NCBI GenBank assembly: GCA_002719955.1
Contig: PBFW01000042.1
Coordinates: forward strand, 1-41,286
Direction: 5' to 3'
Source of the DNA: Deltaproteobacteria bacterium
GTDB lineage: Bacteria > Myxococcota_A > UBA9160 > UBA4427
DNA length: 41,286 nucleotides
Part shown: positions 16,640 through 24,008 of the stretch, piece after piece
Numbering within the stretch: the first letter of the stretch is position 1
How the letters are laid out: the number at the start of each line of letters is the position of its first letter
Position numbers and translations under genes: made by a program
The notes under the pieces: model-generated
Database searches by the model: none
The model's input: the letters and a program-made list of their open reading frames with translations, nothing else
What the model was told of the DNA's origin: nothing

Positions 16640-17090
16640 GACCCCTTGGTTGGTTCAGTCTGGTGTGGGTCTTCTTGGGCTCGAGAACACGAATCGGGCT
16701 GTATGCCCTGGATCCGTTCAGTGGTCCACCTGGAGCATCCGAGGAGCGCCACGCTGCTCGGTCACTCCTTCGAGAGCCTCGGCGACAGACTGCGATGGAA
16801 GACTCTTCGCGACCTTCAAGGTCAGACATTCTCTGGTAAAGCTGTCGATGATCGTGAGCGTTCGGATCCTGCGTCCATCGGGCAGCGAGTTCGCGACGAA
16901 GTCCATGCTCCACCCCTCGTTGACGCGTGCTGCTGCCGGCAGACGAACCCGGGCAGTGCATCGCGAGATCCACTTCCTGCTGACGGGCTACACGGATCCC
17001 TCTCGATCCCTTTATGTAGGATTCGGCTCATCCGGTGGGAGCCCTAAAGTCCTCCCCACCAGATTCTCCTTTGATCTCAGCGAAGTCTAT
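16640..17090 (-). mobile_element. IS3-family transposase (OrfB integrase core) remnant
   Basis: On the minus strand a frame reads NEGWSMDFVANSLPDGRRIR followed by TIIDSFTRECL and SLPSQSVAEALEGV. This is the DDE integrase core of IS3-group OrfB, with the first Asp in WSMDFV and the second in the IIDSFTREC block. A stop follows at about 16718, just before the region expected to carry 'DNGxEF', and upstream residues are broken by frame changes around 17000. Fragments of the continuing OrfB (GVKLRTPSG-like) can be seen in other frames below 16718. No inverted ends could be fixed. The element is dead. Confidence 0.7.
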
Positions 17091-17229
17091 TCATAATGGA
17101 TGGAGGGGTTGTGTCAAGCCTCTACGGGGGGCCCGCGACGGGCGTCTCTCAACTCTCCGGTAGAAGGCTGGAACGGTTCCGGTGTTCTTTCGGAAGTGAA
17201 CTGTCCTTAAAGAAGCAGGAGAAATTAAG

Positions 17230-17889
17230 ATGAGAATTCAGAATCCGATTAACGCTGGAGTATTTGGTGATTGGCAGTGGGCTATTCGAGCCAGCACGCG
17301 GTGCCTATTGGCGGGGGCGGCCGTCGCGGCATTCTTCGCCATGGTTCCCTCGGCGGGCTTCGCACTCACTGTCGTCTCGGTGACCTCGGACGTACCCGTA
17401 TTTGATACGAGCGCTGGCGGGAGTACAGATCCCGCGGTCACGGCCGACGGAAACACGTCGAGCGACATGGGGTCGTTTGTGGAGTGGGCCAACGACGGAG
17501 CGGCCGGCTTCCTGATCGCTACGTTCACTTACCAGTTCGATGCGGCCTATGATATCGATGCCTTTGAGCTCTGGAATGACAGAGGGCAGATCGATACGGG
17601 GATCTCGGATTTCGAGCTCGTCTTCCGTGACTCGGGGTCTGTTCTCGGCTCATTTACTGACTCGGCAGTGCAACCCATCACCACCTCAGCGACGCCACAG
17701 GGCGCAATCTTTACCTTCGCGACGGTCCCAGCTGTCGAATTCGTCGACCTCCGCGTATTGGGGTCTTACGGCGTAGTGACCAATCAGTTTCGAGAGGTTC
17801 GCTTCCATGTCGTGCCCGAACCGACCACGGGCCTGCTGCTCGTTTTGGGACTCGTCGGCATGGGAATGGAGGGCCGCCGCCATCGCTAA
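17230..17889 (+). CDS. PEP-CTERM sorting-domain protein
   Basis: The exported protein has 219 residues, and AGGAG lies 8 bases before ATG 17230. A long N-region and a signal peptide (CLLAGAAVAAFFAMVPSAGFA) precede a beta-rich domain with the F5/8-type-C (discoidin-like) pattern TFTYQFDAAYDIDAFELWND. The C-terminus is a textbook PEP-CTERM tail: VPEPTTG, the hydrophobic LLLVLGLVGMGM and a basic end EGRRHR. PEP-CTERM proteins are processed by exosortase/EpsH in bacteria that make exopolysaccharide; no exosortase gene is in this window. The gene is monocistronic. Confidence 0.85.
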   Translation: MRIQNPINAGVFGDWQWAIRASTRCLLAGAAVAAFFAMVPSAGFALTVVSVTSDVPVFDTSAGGSTDPAVTADGNTSSDMGSFVEWANDGAAGFLIATFTYQFDAAYDIDAFELWNDRGQIDTGISDFELVFRDSGSVLGSFTDSAVQPITTSATPQGAIFTFATVPAVEFVDLRVLGSYGVVTNQFREVRFHVVPEPTTGLLLVLGLVGMGMEGRRHR

Positions 17890-18090
17890 AACGAGCGTGA
17901 TGGCATCCACCGCCGCGCCCTCCTGTTGGACTCGATTCACTCAACAGTTCCACCTACCGGCGTGATCGACGCCTACATGGGCGGCGCAAAGCTCAGAATA
18001 ATCCGAAGTGACAGGGCGTGTTGCCCCGAGTGCATCCCCTCGCGATCCCTTTGGGATCGAAGAAGGGTCGGTCTCCGTCAACCACGCAGC

Positions 18091-18146
18091 GTTCGACCGT
18101 CCGAGCGTGAGGAAGTGATCACTTCTGCTCTGGTGGACGGTCGAAC
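18091..18146. repeat. 56-base symmetric interrupted palindrome
   Basis: The outer arms GTTCGACCGTCC (18091-18102) and GGACGGTCGAAC (18135-18146) are perfect inverted copies. The 14-base perfect palindrome GAAGTGATCACTTC (18112-18125) sits between them on exactly the same centre (18118.5). Intervening bases match only partly. Confidence 0.75.
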
Positions 18147-18381
18147 ACTTGTCCCAGATCGCAAGATCCCCAGAACCCGTGCCTTGTTGAGCTGGGATGG
18201 GAAGGGTTCAGCCCGTGCGAAGCGGGCGGATCGTCGGGGCTCGGTCTTCGTCCGGACCCGACCAGGTCCAATTGCGAACGATGATGCGTGAGCCGCCCGT
18301 GTTGTTAGAGTAGGGAGGGTTTCGAGCACGCCCCTTCGTTTCGAAGCTTGAGTGCTGAAACCGCGATGAGGTAGATACCGA

Positions 18382-18418
18382 GGCCAACCGTCGGGGCGCT
18401 TGGCCGCCGACGAGGGCC
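18382..18418 (+). promoter_or_regulatory. Hairpin in the leader of the aldolase operon
   Basis: GGCC-aac-CGTCGG-12 bases-CCGACG-ag-GGCC forms a nested stem ending 17 bases before the GTG start of the aldolase and just ahead of its AGGGGG ribosome site. It could control translation or be an operator. Confidence 0.4.
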
Positions 18419-18435
18419 GAAGCAGGGGGTAAAGA

Positions 18436-19161
18436 GTGGCGAACCCTAGCCGCTATCAGACTGGTTTGACGAACGGAACGCCGGTGCTCGGGGCTTTCTG
18501 TTGCCTAGACGGGTTTTCGGTTTCGCATATCTTCGCACGGGCGGGCTTCGATTTCCTCGTCCTCGATCGCCAGCACGCTGCTTACGACTGGCATGAGCTC
18601 GAACAGATGTGCTTCCGCATCAAATCCGAGGGCACGGCCGTCTTCATTCGAACGGGTTCGGCGGCTCAGCAGGAAATCGATCTGGCCCTCGATCTGCCCG
18701 TCGAAGGTATCGTGATTCCCAACAGCGCCTCCTTCGAAGAAGCACAGGAGGCGTTCTCCTTCACGAAATATCCGCCGCGGGGGATCCGTTCGGTCGGCAA
18801 CGAGCGTCATGAAGCGCTCCGCGACGTCGGAACACTCGGCGATCCGCTGGTCGGAGTCCTCATCGAGCACCCCGGCGCTGTCGAAGCGATCGATGAGATC
18901 CTTTCGCTCGGCTACGACTTCGCCTGGGTGGGCACTCACGACCTGGCCGCGCTGATGGGAATGAAACCCTGGGATCCCGAGACGGGGGAGATGCCCAGCG
19001 AACTCGCGAAGGCGCTCCACCGCGTAAAATGTTCGGCGGACGCTCATGGAGTGTCCTTTTGGCAGCCTCCCGGCCAGGGGGTTCCGATCGGGATCGCGGA
19101 TGTCGACGCCCGCCTGGTACGTCAGGCGGCAGAGCAGGCTGTAACGAAATGGAAGAGCTGA
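18436..19161 (+). CDS. HpcH/HpaI family aldolase
   Basis: The 241-residue protein belongs to the class II, metal-dependent pyruvate aldolases (2-keto-3-deoxy-acid, 4-hydroxy-2-oxoheptanedioate type). Visible active-site residues are His47 in LDRQHAAYD (usually D-x-E-H-G), Arg72 in FIRTGS (usually R), Glu144 in LIEHPGAVE (metal ligand) and Asp169 in VGTHDLAALMG (metal ligand, usually GPxDL). The normal 'EHGP' is altered to 'RQHA', so substrate preference may differ. Start is GTG 18436 after AGGGGG. Its TGA overlaps the ATG of the dehydrogenase gene (ATGA), which implies translational coupling, so the two enzymes probably act on one pathway: aldol cleavage plus oxidation or reduction of a 2-hydroxy/2-oxo acid. 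Confidence 0.85.
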   Translation: MANPSRYQTGLTNGTPVLGAFCCLDGFSVSHIFARAGFDFLVLDRQHAAYDWHELEQMCFRIKSEGTAVFIRTGSAAQQEIDLALDLPVEGIVIPNSASFEEAQEAFSFTKYPPRGIRSVGNERHEALRDVGTLGDPLVGVLIEHPGAVEAIDEILSLGYDFAWVGTHDLAALMGMKPWDPETGEMPSELAKALHRVKCSADAHGVSFWQPPGQGVPIGIADVDARLVRQAAEQAVTKWKS

Positions 19162-20204
19162 TGAGAAAGAACATCCTGATTCCCGTTCCGATGATCGACC
19201 CGAGTGGGCCCGAACTGCTCATGAAAGAGGCCGATGTCATCGATGGTACCGAGCTGGGCGAACAAGACGCGCCGGAGACACTCGCGAGGATCCAGGGCAT
19301 CTATTCGCAGCCGGGTATTCCCGCACATTTCGCCTGCACGAACGCCGAGGAGATGGCGCGGATTCCGAACCTCGAAGTGATCGGCGTGAGTGCCTCGGGC
19401 TTCGATTGGATCGACCTGGACGCGGCCACGGAGAGGGCGGTCGCGGTCGTCTACTCCGCAGGTGCACAATACAGCGCGGTCGCCGAGCACGGGATCGGGC
19501 TGATGCTCTCACTCGCCAAACGCATCGCCGTGAGCGACCGGGCCCTGCGTGCAGCACCCTTTCCGAAGCTCCAGCATTTTACCGGCGACGTCTGGCCGGG
19601 CTTTCCCGAAGAGATCGACGGCAAGACCCTTGGCGTTCTGGGTTTTGGGTTCGTGGGCCGGGAGCTCGCCCACAAATGCCGGACGGCCTTCCGGATGCAG
19701 GTCTTGGCCTTCGATCCCTATTACGACCCGCTCGATGCCGGGCGCCAGGGGGTCGAACTCTATACGCGGCGTGCGCAATTGCATGAAATGCTCGGGCGCT
19801 GCGATTTCGTCGTGCTCACGCTGCCGCTCAGCGAAGAGACCCATCACATCGTGGGCCGCCCGGAGCTTGCAGCGATGAAATCGAGCGCCTATCTCATCAA
19901 TATGTCGCGCGGTGGCACCATCGACGAGCCGGCTCTGGTGGCCGGCTTGCAGGCGGGAGAAATCGCGGGCGCGGGCCTCGACGTGTTCGATCCCGAACCC
20001 GCTCGCCAGGACCACCCCCTGTTCCAGATGGAGAACACGGTCGTGACGCCGCATATCGGTGGTTGGGTCCGCGAAGCGATGCCGCGGTTGGTCGCGCTCA
20101 CGGCCGACGGGATGCTGGCCGCCCTGCGCGGTGAACGGCCCAACCGGCTCGCCAATCCAGAGGTCTGGCCGACTTTCCTCGAACGTCGGGCCGTGAGTGG
20201 GTGA
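19161..20204 (+). CDS. D-isomer-specific 2-hydroxyacid dehydrogenase
   Basis: The protein has 347 residues and is NAD(P)-dependent, interconverting a 2-oxoacid and a D-2-hydroxyacid. The Rossmann motif is GFGFVG (161-166), with an acidic residue in AFDPYYD ending the second strand, suggesting NAD. Catalytic residues are Arg250 (NMSRGGTIDE), Glu279 (DVFDPEP) and His298 (TPHIGGW), all intact. ATG 19161 overlaps the aldolase stop and has GGAAGAG just upstream; ATG 19149 is in frame but less likely. Length and motifs are typical of the glycerate/phosphoglycerate dehydrogenase branch. The natural substrate is unknown. Confidence 0.88.
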   Translation: MRKNILIPVPMIDPSGPELLMKEADVIDGTELGEQDAPETLARIQGIYSQPGIPAHFACTNAEEMARIPNLEVIGVSASGFDWIDLDAATERAVAVVYSAGAQYSAVAEHGIGLMLSLAKRIAVSDRALRAAPFPKLQHFTGDVWPGFPEEIDGKTLGVLGFGFVGRELAHKCRTAFRMQVLAFDPYYDPLDAGRQGVELYTRRAQLHEMLGRCDFVVLTLPLSEETHHIVGRPELAAMKSSAYLINMSRGGTIDEPALVAGLQAGEIAGAGLDVFDPEPARQDHPLFQMENTVVTPHIGGWVREAMPRLVALTADGMLAALRGERPNRLANPEVWPTFLERRAVSG

Positions 20205-20234
20205 CCGCCGTCGCCCGACGCGAAACCTGCGTTG

Positions 20235-20702
20235 CTATGCGGGTTCTCCTAAGGGCTGCCGGGGATCGCCAGGCATCTCGATCAGTTCGATGCGCACTCC
20301 GTCCGGATCTTCGATGAGCACCACCTCGGAGCCGAGGTCTGGGTGGGAAAAGTGCGAGGCTTTCAGAACGCGTGCACCTCCTCGAGCCAGCCTCGCGACT
20401 GTCTTGTCGAAATCGCTGATGCGGAGGCCGATATGGCTCAGCCCGAGCTGCGCGCGTGGGCGTGGAAGCTCGGCGTCTCTTGGCAGGTCGAGGAATTGCA
20501 GTTCGATTCGCGTGCCGTCGCGCTCGAGGAAACACGCACGCACTGCGACTTCGTCCCGCCCCAGGAGCTTCGCCGAAGGCGAAGGGCCGTCCAGTTCGAA
20601 GCGCGAAATCTCCTTGAACCCGAGCAGATCGCGGTAGAATCCGAGCGCGCGAGGGAGGTCTGCGACACGGATCGCGATATAGGAAAGGTACTCGATGGAC
20701 AT
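20235..20702 (-). CDS. VOC superfamily (glyoxalase/dioxygenase fold) protein
   Basis: The protein has 155 residues and two beta-alpha-beta-beta-beta modules: YLSYIAIRVADLPRALGFYRDLLGF and LSHIGLRISDFDKTVARLARGG. The metal-site pattern is His in GLSHIGL and Glu in VRIELIE; the first-module position normally His reads Tyr-Ile-Ala. The ending (LIEDPDGVRIELIEM) is typical. Members include glyoxalase I, epimerases and extradiol dioxygenases. It converges with the dehydrogenase gene (30 bases) and is divergent from the TPP enzyme genes, so it may belong to the same pathway. Confidence 0.82.
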   Translation of the reverse strand: MSIEYLSYIAIRVADLPRALGFYRDLLGFKEISRFELDGPSPSAKLLGRDEVAVRACFLERDGTRIELQFLDLPRDAELPRPRAQLGLSHIGLRISDFDKTVARLARGGARVLKASHFSHPDLGSEVVLIEDPDGVRIELIEMPGDPRQPLGEPA

Positions 20703-20943
20703 TTCGGAAGCCCCCGGTGCGGCGGTCGAGCTTACCCCAATGGTGCGGATGCTTCCTGGAGGGGTGGTGAGGTTTCAGCGGAGCACCGACCTCGATCGAG
20801 GAATGTCCCATTTTCACTGGGTCGCTCCTGAGTAGCGCGGCGCCCCGCGACTGTGGGGTGATCCGCCGGACGCACGGGGCTTTACTCCGGAGGACCCCCG
20901 ACCGCCGTGAGGCGGGCTCGTGCAGAATAAGAGGAGGATTGGT
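20703..20943. promoter_or_regulatory. Divergent promoter region between VOC and TPP-enzyme genes
   Basis: This 241-base gap lies between divergent genes. It contains CCCC/GGGG pairing near 20854-20869 and a CCGCC-gtga-GGCGG hairpin (20902-20915) shortly before the AGGAGG ribosome site of the TPP subunit. No gene is seen. Confidence 0.35.
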
Positions 20944-21474
20944 TTGGCAGACAGAGGACAGATGATCGTCGATGCGCTCAAGCGCTGCGGCGTCGAGTAC
21001 ATCGTATGGCTCCCGGACAGCGAGACGCGCTTCATCAACGCCGCCATGGAGAGCGACCCTGCGCTGAAGGTCATCAAGTGCTGCTCCGAGGGGGAGGCCC
21101 TCGCCATCGTTGCGGGGCTGCACATGGGTGGGAAGGGAGCGGTGGTGCTCATCGAGAACAATGGCCTCTTCGATGCCGGCAACGCGCTGCGTTGGGTTTC
21201 CGATTCGAGATTTCCGCTGGTGCTGCTGGTCGGTTATATCAGTTATCGATATATGACCGAGACGCCAGAGGGCAGGATCTGGAACGACGACTACTGGCCC
21301 GGCGTGCGAGATCTCACGGAGCCCTATCTCGAGGCCTTCGGTCTTCCCTACCACCTGATCGACTCGGACGAGGAGACGAGGCGGATCCCCGAAGCATTCG
21401 CAGAAGCCCAGCGCCGCGCGGGGCCGGTCGTGCTCCTGCTGACCAGCGCCGATGGGTATATTGCCGGCACCTAG
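20944..21474 (+). CDS. TPP-dependent decarboxylase, alpha (PYR) subunit, sulfopyruvate-decarboxylase-like
   Basis: Start is TTG 20944, because a perfect AGGAGG (20932-20937) lies 6 bases before it; GTG 20920 is upstream of that site. The 176-residue protein is one PYR-type TPP domain: MIVDALKRCGVEYIVWLPDSE, then CCSEGEALAIVAGLHMGGKG with the activating Glu (49 or 51), and a C-terminal GPVVLLLTSADG. Such half-size subunits pair with a separate PP subunit in sulfopyruvate decarboxylase (ComD/ComE) and resemble phosphonopyruvate decarboxylase. The partner gene follows 62 bases later. The decarboxylation substrate is inferred only from family; benzoylformate-like or other 2-oxoacids are also possible. 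Confidence 0.82.
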   Translation: MADRGQMIVDALKRCGVEYIVWLPDSETRFINAAMESDPALKVIKCCSEGEALAIVAGLHMGGKGAVVLIENNGLFDAGNALRWVSDSRFPLVLLVGYISYRYMTETPEGRIWNDDYWPGVRDLTEPYLEAFGLPYHLIDSDEETRRIPEAFAEAQRRAGPVVLLLTSADGYIAGT

Positions 21475-21536
21475 CATGCTGGATCGCGATGACTCGGGCA
21501 CCGCCCCGCGTCGAAGAGCGAGACTGGAGAAATCCG

Positions 21537-22097
21537 ATGATGCAACGCAGCGAACTTCTCGAAACCGTTGAAGCCCTCACGACCGACGAGATCATCGTAC
21601 CGGTAATGAGCGCCATCAAGGGCTGGAGCGAACTCCCGCAATATTTCTTCTGGTGCACGGCCATGGGTTATGGATCCTCGGTCGGACTCGGGCTGGCGCT
21701 GGCGCGACCCGAACGCAAGGTGATCGTCCTCGACGGAGACGGCAGTCTGCTCATGAATCTCGGATCCCTGGTCACGATCGCCGGCCTCGCGCCTGCGAAT
21801 CTGATCCACATCGTCCTGGAGAACGGCCTATGGGAACTTCCCGGTTCCATTCCGCTTCCGGGGGAGGGCAGGGTCAGTCTGTCGGAGATGGCGAGGGCGG
21901 CGGGTATCGATTCCGTCCACGAGTACGGCGAGATTGGCGAATTCAGAGCGGGTCTCGAGTCGCTGCTTGCCCAGGAGGGGCCGACCTTCGTGTCCGCGAG
22001 GGTCGCACCGGGGGCGGGAGCGGGTCTGCCGAAGCAGACGCTCGTCGGGATCACGCGAAGGCTGGAGGAGGCGCTGGCAGCCGCTCCGCAAGCATGA
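21537..22097 (+). CDS. TPP-dependent decarboxylase, beta (PP) subunit
   Basis: The protein has 186 residues; GGAGA lies 6 bases before the ATGATG at 21537. It carries the TPP/Mg motif GDGS (67-70) followed 26 residues later by Asn96 (VLENG), the GDG-x(26-27)-N signature of PP domains. The N-terminal block (FFWCTAMGYGSSVGLGLALA) is the usual entry into the fold, and the tail FVSARVAPG matches ComE-like and phosphonopyruvate decarboxylase C-termini. Together with the preceding gene it would make one active site at a heteromeric interface. It is the last gene of the transcription unit; an 841-base stretch without an intact gene follows. Confidence 0.82.
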   Translation: MMQRSELLETVEALTTDEIIVPVMSAIKGWSELPQYFFWCTAMGYGSSVGLGLALARPERKVIVLDGDGSLLMNLGSLVTIAGLAPANLIHIVLENGLWELPGSIPLPGEGRVSLSEMARAAGIDSVHEYGEIGEFRAGLESLLAQEGPTFVSARVAPGAGAGLPKQTLVGITRRLEEALAAAPQA

Positions 22098-22938
22098 CTC
22101 CGAGCCGCTCCGGCGAACAGAACTCGATCCGCTAGTTCACCCGATGAAGTGCCTGGCGTCGAATCCAGCCGGGGCGCAAGGCGGCGAGTTCGGGGATCTT
22201 GGGAAGGCATGCGGTTTGGGTGGCCCGCGTCTGATAGACCCCGCACCGTGCTCGCCTTCCAGATCCGACAGAGAACGGGGCTGCGCTTCAGACGGCGAGT
22301 CGCCAGGAGATCTCATCGGGTGATCGTGAGGCGGATCGACTCTCTTCACCGACCGCAGGCCCCGGACCGCGGATGCTCGATTGGAGAAGGGCCCTTTCCG
22401 CCTTGTTCGTGCCCTTGATCCTGCTTCTGCTCGGCTCGCTCATTGCCTGTGCCGGCTGATCTCCCGTGGACAGCGACCGGTGTTGACCTCTAGCCCACGC
22501 ATCGCTTGGAGTTGCGCGCCGAAGGCGATATCCGCATCGCGCGCAGTGGTTTCTTCGGTCGAGATGGGCCGGAGCGGGTGGGTCTGGAGGGCAGCTTTGA
22601 TTCCCCCGAGTTCGATCCTGCCATTTTCGTCATCAACTGGGTGCTCGACGCGGCCTTCAAGGTTCGCTTGACGGTGCTCGGGGTGGGGGCCCGGGGCGGG
22701 AATTGGGTGGCCACCAGCTTCGAGGGGGATCGGCTCCGGTTCCACCTGGCGCCAGCGAGATCGGGTCGAGACCGCGCGCATCGAGCTCCGCTCTTCACAG
22801 ATCGGGTCCGTCGGTCGCGATCTAGGAGCTTCGGGGCGCCCTTGTGGCCGCGCTTTCTGTGAGTCGCCGTCGCAGGCCTGCCGAGTTAGGCTGTATAACG
22901 GGTGATCATTCGATCCCTCCGACGAACGGGAACGCGCA
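22098..22938. other. 841-base stretch with no intact gene
   Basis: Bases 22098-22372 hold nothing I can support. Bases 22373-22862 contain a possible broken lipoprotein gene (listed separately). Bases 22863-22938 are the leader of the SDR gene and include a TGATCA-centred site near 22901. Confidence 0.4.
22373..22862 (+). pseudogene. Possible disrupted lipoprotein gene
   Basis: ATG 22373 opens a 28-codon frame that is a clean lipoprotein signal peptide: WRRALS, a Leu-rich core LILLLLGSLIAC and a lipobox L-I-A-C, then TGA at 22457-22459. From about 22505 another frame reads LELRAEGDIRIARSGFFGRD, then GLEGSFDSPEFDPAIFVINW and TVLGVGARGGNWVATSFEGDRL before degenerating. If joined they would make a small exported beta-rich lipoprotein. 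Two stops and a frame change separate the halves. No family recognised; the signal peptide is the strongest part. Confidence 0.35.
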
Positions 22939-23766
22939 TTGAGTCGTCAGCTCGAGGACAAGGTCGCGATCATCACCGGTGGAACCAGCGGCATCGGCGC
23001 TGCGACCGCAGCGCTTTTCGTCGAGCACGGCGCACGCGTGGTCATCGCCGGCCGTTCTCGGCATCGGGGTCGCGAAGTCGCTGAGCTGATCGGGGAGGGT
23101 GCCTGTTACCGCGAAGTGGATGTGGGCTGCAGCGATCAGATCGAAAGCCTGATCCGCAACGCGCATGCGGAGTTTGGGCGAATCGATTGCCTCTTCAATA
23201 ATGCTGGCCTGCTCGGATCGGGCGGGGGAATCGGCGAGCTGACGGTCGAGGATTTCGAAGAGACCGTGAATGTCAATCTCCGCAGTGTTTTCCTGGGGAT
23301 GAAATTCGTGGCACCGATCATGAAGTCGCAAGCCTTCGGTTCCATCATCAACAATGCCAGTGTGGCCGCATATCGCTTCGGATACGGCACTCATTTCTAC
23401 AGTATGGCGAAGGCCGCGGTGATCCATCTCACCCGAACGGTGGCCATAGAAATGGGTGAGCATCACGTACGGGTCAACTCGATCTCGCCCGGATTCATCG
23501 CGACGCCCATGATGCTCGGCGACCAACCCCCGGAGGCCACCGTGTCTGCCGAGGCGATGTCCAGACTGGAGACTCAGCTCGCAGCTTCGACGCCGATTCC
23601 GCGTTCAGGATATCCCGAGGATATTGCACATGCAGCGCTCTATCTGGCCAGCGATCAGTCAAGTTTCGTGAATGGCCTCGATCTGGTCGTCGACGGGGGG
23701 GCGACACGGGGCCAGCGATGGTCGGAAGCGGCGCCGGTGCTGACGCACAAAGGGGCGCGACGCTAG
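22939..23766 (+). CDS. Short-chain dehydrogenase/reductase (SDR)
   Basis: This classical SDR has 275 residues and starts at TTG 22939. Cofactor motif GGTSGIG (14-20), NNAG (87-90) and the catalytic Ser141 (INNAS), Tyr154 and Lys158 (YSMAK) are all present. No Asp follows the second strand, where Arg residues in AGRSRHR suggest NADP(H). The end (ASDQSSFVNGLDLVVDGGATRG) is the usual C-terminal signature. It probably oxidises or reduces an alcohol/ketone in the surrounding catabolic set. A fragment resembling a flavin-oxidase tail follows on the same strand. Confidence 0.86.
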   Translation: MSRQLEDKVAIITGGTSGIGAATAALFVEHGARVVIAGRSRHRGREVAELIGEGACYREVDVGCSDQIESLIRNAHAEFGRIDCLFNNAGLLGSGGGIGELTVEDFEETVNVNLRSVFLGMKFVAPIMKSQAFGSIINNASVAAYRFGYGTHFYSMAKAAVIHLTRTVAIEMGEHHVRVNSISPGFIATPMMLGDQPPEATVSAEAMSRLETQLAASTPIPRSGYPEDIAHAALYLASDQSSFVNGLDLVVDGGATRGQRWSEAAPVLTHKGARR

Positions 23767-23796
23767 CGCCTCCGTCCCGGCATCCCATCCGCGAGC

Positions 23797-23985
23797 GTGA
23801 AATTAGGAATCAAGCCGGATGAGTTCAAGGGAACCCGGTTCAAGGGCACCGCGGAACTCTCGTCCGAGGGGACGGCCTTCGATATGCTAGTCCAGGCGAT
23901 CAAGGGAAAGGGGATTCCGGTTCCCCCGCCCAAATTCGCCGTGACGATTCGAGTCGACGAAGTCCGGGCGTTGGGTGAGGGCTGA
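23797..23985 (+). pseudogene. Short ORF resembling the C-terminus of a PPOX-type flavin protein
   Basis: A GTG-started frame of 62 residues reads GIKPDEFKGTRFKGTAELSS, then EGTAFDMLVQAIKGKG and FAVTIRVDEVRAL. The 'VKGTAEL-x-(S/T)EG-x-x-FDMLV' and 'VRVDEVR' pattern resembles the last strands of pyridoxamine-5'-phosphate-oxidase-like (PPOX) proteins. No ribosome site and no N-terminal FMN-binding half are seen. It is either a remnant or an unusually small protein. Confidence 0.4.
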
Positions 23986-24008
23986 TTCGTAGGACGAGGC
24001 CCCGCTGC

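Larger units (their letters stand above)
17890..18435. other. 546-base gap with hairpins, no supportable gene
   Basis: No open frame here has protein character. The stretch is rich in symmetric elements: CGATCCC-ttt-GGGATCG (18043-18059), a 56-base symmetric palindrome (18091-18146), GCCCG/CGGGC (18211-18227) and a nested hairpin immediately before the aldolase gene (18382-18418). It may hold an RNA, a decayed mobile element or the aldolase leader. Confidence 0.4.

Noticed and set aside
16315..16752. 145-residue single protein on the minus strand
   Set aside because: The N-terminal half is out-of-frame IS3 sequence; only the last 84 residues look genuine.
20703..20943. TPP riboswitch before the TPP-enzyme genes
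   Set aside because: Hairpins exist, but the conserved CUGAGA and CCUGAUC-type core segments are not present.
20098..21501. 467-codon minus-strand frame spanning the dehydrogenase end, VOC gene and TPP subunit
   Set aside because: It overlaps three supported genes and a promoter region; composition is shadow-like.
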